Assembly (NCBI GenBank): GCA_947465645.1
Contig: CANIBQ010000005.1
Span: 55,680 to 119,679, forward strand
DNA length: 64,000 bases
Source of the DNA: Acidobacteriota bacterium
GTDB taxonomy: Bacteria > Acidobacteriota > Vicinamibacteria > Vicinamibacterales > UBA2999
Direction: 5' to 3'
Positions 59,508-64,000 of the stretch are shown here, piece by piece (position 1 is the first letter of the stretch; every line of letters starts with the position of its first letter). Under the pieces are notes generated by a model. The model saw only the letters and a program-made list of their open reading frames with translations. It ran no database searches and was not told the origin of the DNA. Made by a program: the position numbers and the translations under genes.

Positions 59508-59735
59508 ATGAGCATCGACGAATTGGAGGCAGAAGTCCTGAAGCTCGGGCCTCAAGCGCGCGCCCGATTGGCCGAACGGCTGCTGGCCAGTCTCGAGAGC
59601 CTTTCGGATGAGGAGAACGAGCAAATCTGGGCCGAAGAGGCTGAGCGTCGGGACGCGGCGTGGGATGCGAAGGGCGGAGCCGGACGACCGGCGGTGGACG
59701 TGTTTCACGACGCGAGGGCGCGGCTTCGTGAATGA
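59508..59735 (+). CDS. Addiction-module antitoxin (Unstab_antitox type)
   Basis: A 75-residue acidic protein of the putative addiction-module component family: MSIDELEAEVLKLGPQARARLAERLL then SDEENEQIWAEEAERRDAAWD. Its stop overlaps the toxin start by 4 nt (ATGA). The toxin is truncated, so this is now an orphan antitoxin. Confidence 0.85.
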   Translation: MSIDELEAEVLKLGPQARARLAERLLASLESLSDEENEQIWAEEAERRDAAWDAKGGAGRPAVDVFHDARARLRE

Positions 59736-59875
59736 CCCTTTCCTTTCATGAGCTTGCCGAGCAGGAGCTCAACGACGCGGCGCAGTACTACGATCGCGAG
59801 CAGGTTGGGCTTGGCGCGGCGTTCATTGCCGACGTGCAGCGGTGCGCCTCGTTTCACGTCGCCCGCCCGACGTAG
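59732..59875 (+). pseudogene. ParE-family toxin truncated by the IS110 remnant
   Basis: The frame starts TLSFHELAEQELNDAAQYYDRE then QVGLGAAFIADVQRC, the first half of a ParE-family toxin of about 95 residues, and then runs into sequence of the IS110-family element (from about 59850) and stops. The second half is absent. Confidence 0.85.
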
Positions 59876-60357
59876 TGATGGCCCAGGCGCAACAGGAATG
59901 CTTTCAAGCGCAGCTTTGCGTCTTTGCCCGTGACCCGCGCCGCGTCACGGGCGCGACATAGGTCGCGGATCGCTTCGTCCTCGACCGGCGGCACGTAGAC
60001 CGCTGTGAGGTCACCCGGGCGAAGCAGGCGCGCCAGTTCAACCGCATCACGGCGATCCGTCTTGATCTTGTCGCCCGGCTTCTTCGGAATGAGCGACGGC
60101 GCCACCACCTGGCAGGGCAGGCCCTTGCCCGTGAGGTACCGAGACAACCCGTACCCGCACGGGCCCGCTTCATACGCGAATGTCAGGGCGGAGGCCTTGC
60201 TCCGCAAGCGGCGAATCAACTGATCGATGTCGGCGTGGCGGCTGCCGATCGCACCGACGAAGACAGGCGGGTCGGGCTGTCCGCCGGCCGCATGGGCCAC
60301 CGCGATCGAATCCTTGTGGACGTCCAGACCGACGAACAACGGCGTAGACTGGGCCAT
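59854..60357 (-). pseudogene. IS110-family transposase, C-terminally truncated
   Basis: A 167-residue N-terminal part with the RuvC-like DEDD residues: Asp12 in [10 protein letters not shown], Glu63 in [11 protein letters not shown], and Asp101/Asp104 in [14 protein letters not shown]. The C-terminal domain with the catalytic serine (Transposase_20) is missing, so the enzyme should be inactive. Full-length relatives have about 330-400 residues. Confidence 0.9.
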
Positions 60358-60448
60358 GGCTGACCTCCGGGAGAACAGCGCTGCGAACCATGCAGCGGTG
60401 CGGCTCTAGCCGGTGCAGGCTAACCCGCGAGACACCTGGAGGTCAGCC
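60358..60448 (-). ncRNA. Structured IS110 5' end, candidate bridge RNA region
   Basis: Directly upstream of the transposase start, GGCTGACCTCC (60358-60368) pairs with GGAGGTCAGCC (60438-60448), enclosing smaller stems such as CAGCGCTGC/GCAGCGGTG-like. In IS110-family elements this noncoding end encodes the bridge RNA that guides target and donor recognition. Assignment here is by position and structure only. Confidence 0.45.
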
Positions 60449-60553
60449 TGCTCCGGAAGTCATGCTGTCTCGCCGGACAACACACTAAGGGACATGTCGA
60501 CCAATCAGCCTCGATGCCTCAACCTGGAGCGGTACCAATGTCCCGATGACGCC

Positions 60554-61018
60554 GTGAAGGGCCGTCTCACAGTGAGCACGCCGTCTGGAACTGCGCTGGC
60601 TCTGTGGCTATTGAGCGCCCTGCTGTGTACGACGGCCGCTTGCGGCGGGACCGGGTCGGCGACCGGTTCGACGCCGACTACGCCAAGTGCAATGAGCGGC
60701 TCGGCCGGGCGTTTTGTGACCGTGGGGTTCTGGCAAGACCCGGCGTGCTCGGGAGAGCCCACCAACACGACCGCCTTCCCCGTCGGCTACGGCGACACGC
60801 AGTGCTTCGCATGGCCGGGACGGTCAGGCGAGAACTCAGCGAGCCGGTTCTCTTGCGGGGAGCAGAGCTTTAGTTATACACAGTGGACGACGTTGGTCTG
60901 CAGCGGTGGACAAGTACGGGAGGGGACGCGCAAGACTGTTGGCACAGCCACGTGCACACAAGGCGTTCCCCCGACGCAGTATGCCCGCATTCTGGACTTC
61001 AGCGGATGTGCGAGGTGA
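60554..61018 (+). CDS. Cassette-like lipoprotein
   Basis: A 154-residue lipoprotein from the GTG at 60554 (MKGRLTVSTPSGTALALWLL, lipobox TAAC). The mature part is Thr/Ser-rich then has six cysteines (DPACSGEP, GDTQCFAWPG, RFSCGEQ, TLVCSGG, TATCTQG, DFSGCAR), suggesting disulfides. It is followed after 21 bp by an attC-like palindrome. No family recognised. Confidence 0.62.
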   Translation: MKGRLTVSTPSGTALALWLLSALLCTTAACGGTGSATGSTPTTPSAMSGSAGRFVTVGFWQDPACSGEPTNTTAFPVGYGDTQCFAWPGRSGENSASRFSCGEQSFSYTQWTTLVCSGGQVREGTRKTVGTATCTQGVPPTQYARILDFSGCAR

Positions 61019-61039
61019 ATCGCACCGGTCGGAATGGCC

Positions 61040-61105
61040 GGCTAAGCTCCGAATGCAGCCGACGCGTATTGCGTGGTGGCGGCGGCTGATTCGGAAACGT
61101 TGATA
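61040..61105 (+). other. attC-like site with degenerate cores
   Basis: A 66-bp palindrome: CTCCGAATGCAGCCG pairs with CGGCTGATTCGGAA, leaving one base out, as in attC sites. The cores are degenerate (left GGCTAAG, right GTTGATA), so it may be inactive. Confidence 0.65.
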
Positions 61106-61142
61106 TGGCAACTCTCACACCGCCAAGGAAACGGACTGAAAC

Positions 61143-61659
61143 ATGAACGCCGTGACGAGACGACTTGCGCCGACGGTCATCCTGGTGCTCGGCTCCTTCA
61201 GCAGCACGTCGCATGCGCAGGCTGCCCGATCCTGTGGCCAAGCAGTTCATCGGGATGTGGCGGCTGGCCTCTCGGACGCAGCGTCTCGTCCATGGAACGA
61301 CGAGGCAATCTCCGATCAGTGCCCGGTACATCATCTACGCCGATTCGGGGCACATGTGCTACGTGGCCATGAATCCTGATCGGGCCAAATGGAAATCCGA
61401 GACTGCGCCGACAGCGGAAGAAGCCATCTCCGGGATCACAGGCCTGGGTGCAAACTGCGCGACTGTCGAGATTCATTCGAAAGAGGGATTTGTCGTCCAT
61501 CACGTGGAGATTGAGAAGACACCGAACGTCGTTGGTCGGGCTCGTAAGCGGTGGTTTACATTTCAGGGGCCGAATCGCGTGGTGTTGCGGGTCGATACTC
61601 CGGAACTGATTTCGCCCGTCGTCGAGGACACGCTGGCCTGGGATCGCGTGCAGAAGTGA
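61143..61659 (+). pseudogene. Exported lipocalin-like protein, frameshifted
   Basis: A signal peptide starts at 61143 (MNAVTRRLAPTVILVLGSF...SHAQA), but the mature domain, FIGMWRLASRTQ...YIIYADSGHMCYVAM...VLRVDTPEL, a lipocalin-like domain, is in another frame. Removing one C from the CCC of CTGCCCGAT (about 61229) joins them. The damage may be real or an assembly error. It follows an attC-like site, so it may have been a cassette gene. Confidence 0.7.
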
Positions 61660-61756
61660 TCTATAGCGAACTGTCCCGCTCGTCCTACGCGAGACTCGCG
61701 GAAGCTCGACGTCGACCGGTCGGCCTGAGGCGGAACTCGACGCCGAAGAGGCCGGT

Positions 61757-63034
61757 CTAGTTCTTCTTCAACAGATCGAGGCTCACCGCGCCGGCCATCG
61801 CCCGGTAACCGGCGTCGTTCGGATGGATATAGTCGGACGAGGCCAACGGCTGCTGGAGCCTGGTGGGCCGGTTCCCGTCCCGGAGCAGCGCGTCGAAGTC
61901 GATCACCCCGTCGTAGGCCTTGCTCGTTCGAATCCACTGATTGACGGCCTGCCGCGCCGCCTCGTTCGACGGCGTGTAGTAGCCCGCGAAGGTTGTGTCT
62001 TCGATCGGCGTAATCGTCGCGCCGATGATCGTGAGTCCTCGCGCGTGCGCGCGCTCGATGATCTGCGTGTGGCCGGCGATGACGTCGTCGGCGCTGACCG
62101 CGCGCCCGAGGTCGTTGATGCCTTCCATGAAGATGACGTGCGTGACGCCCGGCGGGACGAGGACGTCCCGGTCGAAGCGGGCCAGTGCGCTGGGGCTGTT
62201 GCCGTCGCTCAACACACGGTTGCCACCGATACCGAGGTTGAGGACGCCCATCGCCCGGCCGTTCTGGTTGAGCGCGCGCGCCAGATGATCCGGCCATCGG
62301 CTGTTGGTGTCGGGAGTCGACTGGGAGCCGTCGGTAAGCGAATCGCCGATCGCCGCGACGGCGCCGACCTGCGTGGGCGCCATCACCTCGACCCTGGCCA
62401 GAAAGAACCACGACGGCGTCGTGGACATGACCGGAAATTCCGCGCCGCCGGCGTGATCGCCTGTGGCCGACACGTAGCTGGTCTGCAGGGCGTTGGTGTG
62501 GCCCGTCAGCGGCGACGGACTCGCGCCGGTGTCGTCGGGCAGATACACGTCGATCGCGAGGTCGGACAGGGGTGGTACGGCAAGCGACACCGCATCGCTG
62601 ACCATCACCGCGCCGGCCGGGATCGATATCGACGCGCGGCCGCTGAAGGTCAGGGGCCGGGCCGATCCAGCCACGAGGGCCGAATCCTTCTGCCGAAGGC
62701 CGACGCGGACGGTGCCGACGGATAAGGGCGCGGTTCCAAAGGTGTTACTGAGGACGACCCGAACGCGCCCGCCGCCGATAGAGGTGTGCACAATCTGGCG
62801 CAGTGTCTGGTTGCTGAACCGGGGTGGAGCCTGTGGTGGCTGGGCCGGCGTGCCCGGGCCTCCGGGGGCTGGCGCCAGCGGCTGGGATGGCCTGGCCACC
62901 AGGGCGGTCGCCCATGTCGCCACCCAGTGCTGGTTTTGAGGTCCGGCCTGGGTGAAAACGGGCGTACTGCTGAGCAGGAAAGCGAGCCCAAGCGCGGCGG
63001 ACGGAAGCCGGAGGCGAGGTCGGAGATGCACCAC
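61757..63034 (-). CDS. Exported SGNH/GDSL hydrolase
   Basis: A 425-residue exported hydrolase. A signal peptide and Pro-rich stretch precede a beta-sandwich N-terminal domain; the SGNH domain has Ser232 in AIGDSLTDG, Gly in NLGIGGNR, Asn307 in MEGINDLG and Asp401/His404 in DYIHPNDAGY. It probably acts on esters or acylated sugars outside the cytoplasm; the substrate cannot be inferred. Start GTG at 63034 or 63031, with AAGAGG close upstream. Confidence 0.9.
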   Translation of the reverse strand: MVHLRPRLRLPSAALGLAFLLSSTPVFTQAGPQNQHWVATWATALVARPSQPLAPAPGGPGTPAQPPQAPPRFSNQTLRQIVHTSIGGGRVRVVLSNTFGTAPLSVGTVRVGLRQKDSALVAGSARPLTFSGRASISIPAGAVMVSDAVSLAVPPLSDLAIDVYLPDDTGASPSPLTGHTNALQTSYVSATGDHAGGAEFPVMSTTPSWFFLARVEVMAPTQVGAVAAIGDSLTDGSQSTPDTNSRWPDHLARALNQNGRAMGVLNLGIGGNRVLSDGNSPSALARFDRDVLVPPGVTHVIFMEGINDLGRAVSADDVIAGHTQIIERAHARGLTIIGATITPIEDTTFAGYYTPSNEAARQAVNQWIRTSKAYDGVIDFDALLRDGNRPTRLQQPLASSDYIHPNDAGYRAMAGAVSLDLLKKN

Positions 63035-63427
63035 CCTCTTTTATACCAAGGCGCGGACCTTGCCCAGCTTTCAGGCCGCGTGCTATATTTGTCAGGTTCT
63101 GGTGGAGCTAGGACACCCTATCTAGCTCCATACCGCACGGGATAAAGGCCACGCGCCGGTTTCGGCGCATATATAAAGGTCTTTCCCCTCGGGCGCACCG
63201 GCTTTGCACAGGCCGATGTCCCATCGCGACTCAAACAGATAGGGTTAGCAGTCCCTGGTGCCAGATGCGCAAGCATCTTCAGGCCGGGGACAACGTCGTA
63301 GCCGGATGGCTTCTGGCTGCGCGTACTCGCGGACCGTAAAGGTCCGCGCCGCATCATGAGAGTTTGCACTGCATGATGCGGGGCGAGCCTTTGCGGCTCG
63401 CCATTTTTGGGACAGCGTTGAGGACTC
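63035..63427 (+). promoter_or_regulatory. Structured rpsL leader with hairpins and terminator
   Basis: No gene is seen. Hairpins: GGAGCTAG/CTAGCTCC (63104-63129), GCGGACC-GTAAA-GGTCCGC (63329-63347), CCGCATCATG/CATGATGCGG (63349-63381) and GGCGAGCC/GGCTCGCC (63382-63402) followed by ATTTTTG. The last has the form of an intrinsic terminator only about 20 nt before rpsL, so it may attenuate the ribosomal-protein operon. Confidence 0.7.
63382..63408 (+). terminator. Terminator-like hairpin before rpsL
   Basis: 8-bp stem GGCGAGCC with GGCTCGCC, loop TTTGC, then ATTTTT. Strong intrinsic-terminator geometry placed within an operon leader. Confidence 0.8.
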
Positions 63428-63802
63428 ATGCCGACTATCAGTCAGCTCGTACGCCAGGGACGCAAGAAGATCGTCACCAAGACGAAGAGCCCCGCGCTCC
63501 AGGTCAGCCCGCAGAAGCGCGGCGTCTGTGTGCGCGTGTTCACCCAGACTCCGAAGAAGCCGAACTCGGCGCTCCGCAAGGTGGCGCGCGTGCGGCTCAC
63601 CAACGGGATTGAGGTGACGACCTACATCCCGGGCGTCGGGCACAACCTCCAGGAGCACTCGCTGGTGCTGATTCGCGGCGGCCGCGTTAAGGATCTGCCG
63701 GGTGTCCGCTACCACGTGGTGCGCGGCACGCTCGACGCCGTCGGCGTCCAGGGCCGCAAGCAGGGTCGTTCGAAGTACGGCGCGAAGCGCCCGAAGTCGT
63801 AA
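63428..63802 (+). CDS. rpsL: 30S ribosomal protein S12
   Basis: A 124-residue S12 with family-typical N-terminus ([12 protein letters not shown]) and the decoding-site loop [17 protein letters not shown]. The residues at the classic streptomycin positions are the sensitive lysines (PKKPNSA and [11 protein letters not shown]). Start ATG at 63428 after GAGGA. Heads the str operon with rpsG 33 nt downstream; rpoBC is not in the preceding DNA. Confidence 0.99.
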   Translation: MPTISQLVRQGRKKIVTKTKSPALQVSPQKRGVCVRVFTQTPKKPNSALRKVARVRLTNGIEVTTYIPGVGHNLQEHSLVLIRGGRVKDLPGVRYHVVRGTLDAVGVQGRKQGRSKYGAKRPKS

Positions 63803-63835
63803 GCAGTAGGCAGTAGGCAGAAAAGGTTCATCGAG

Positions 63836-64000
63836 ATGCCACGTAGACGAGAAATCCCGAAGCGCGAACTTGCTCCAGACCCGATCTACAACAGCGCGCT
63901 GGTCAGCAAGTTCATCAACACCGTGATGAGCGACGGCAAGCGCAGCACCGCCGAGCGCATCCTCTACAAGAGCTTCGACATCATCAAGGAGCGGACCGGC
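63836..64000 (+). CDS. rpsG: 30S ribosomal protein S7, 5' part
   Basis: First 55 residues of S7 ([19 protein letters not shown], then [18 protein letters not shown]), cut by the window end. The gap to rpsL contains three GCAGTAG heptamers. Confidence 0.97.
   Translation, partial: MPRRREIPKRELAPDPIYNSALVSKFINTVMSDGKRSTAERILYKSFDIIKERTG

Larger units (their letters stand above)
59850..60448 (-). mobile_element. Truncated IS110-family element
   Basis: Retains the 5' half of an IS110-type transposase gene and a structured region upstream of its start (60358-60448), bounded by the 11-bp inverted repeat GGCTGACCTCC. The 3' half of the gene and the other element end are missing at the junction with the toxin gene. 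Confidence 0.8.

Overview
The window is high-GC DNA with long secreted and outer-membrane genes. It carries Oar-type TonB receptors with an N-terminal carboxypeptidase-regulatory domain, DUF6152 and DUF4159 proteins, many c-type cytochromes, an alternative complex III operon, and small GTCCGG-type palindromes between genes. This mix suggests a soil acidobacterium, probably class Vicinamibacteria; that placement is inference from gene content, since no rRNA lies in the window.

Layout. 80-2994 is a tctCBA tripartite tricarboxylate transporter. 3024-5324 holds thiol-redox proteins and a MerR regulator. 5393-11093 has a TonB receptor divergent from a DUF5916 outer-membrane protein. 11059-15423 has an ACSF3-type malonyl-CoA synthetase, an arylamine N-acetyltransferase, a VanZ-like protein fused to amidohydrolase debris, and three very small membrane proteins. 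15490-21138 has glutaminyl cyclotransferase, a PEGA protein, Bcp peroxiredoxin, a divergent pair of DUF4159 paralogues and an APC permease.

21404-46303 is the most distinctive stretch: about 25 kb of genes that are almost all exported. Four DUF6152 proteins (plus a remnant of a fifth), five paralogues of an uncharacterised 'WEGDT' secreted family, two reaction-centre-type dihaem cytochromes, two related TonB receptors, further c-type cytochromes, a PQQ alcohol dehydrogenase with a lanthanide-type Asp pair, a haem plus copper-monooxygenase-like protein, a paralogue of it that has lost every copper ligand, a heavy-metal-binding protein and an SMP-30 lactonase recur in repeated modules. I read it as a periplasmic oxidation system in which TonB receptors import a substrate, copper and PQQ enzymes oxidise it, a lactonase opens products and cytochromes carry electrons away. 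The substrate is unknown.

46304-61660 is mobile and decayed DNA around a respiratory operon. It contains two broken integron integrases, four attC-like sites with cassette genes (lipoproteins, hypothetical proteins, toxin-antitoxin modules), a pair of ~240-bp inverted repeats bounding one integron fragment, a complete IS256-family insertion with an 8-bp target duplication, and a truncated IS110-family element with a structured 5' end. Between the integron fragments lies an alternative complex III operon (49911-55882). The window closes with a GDSL hydrolase (minus strand) and, behind a strongly structured leader, rpsL and the start of rpsG.
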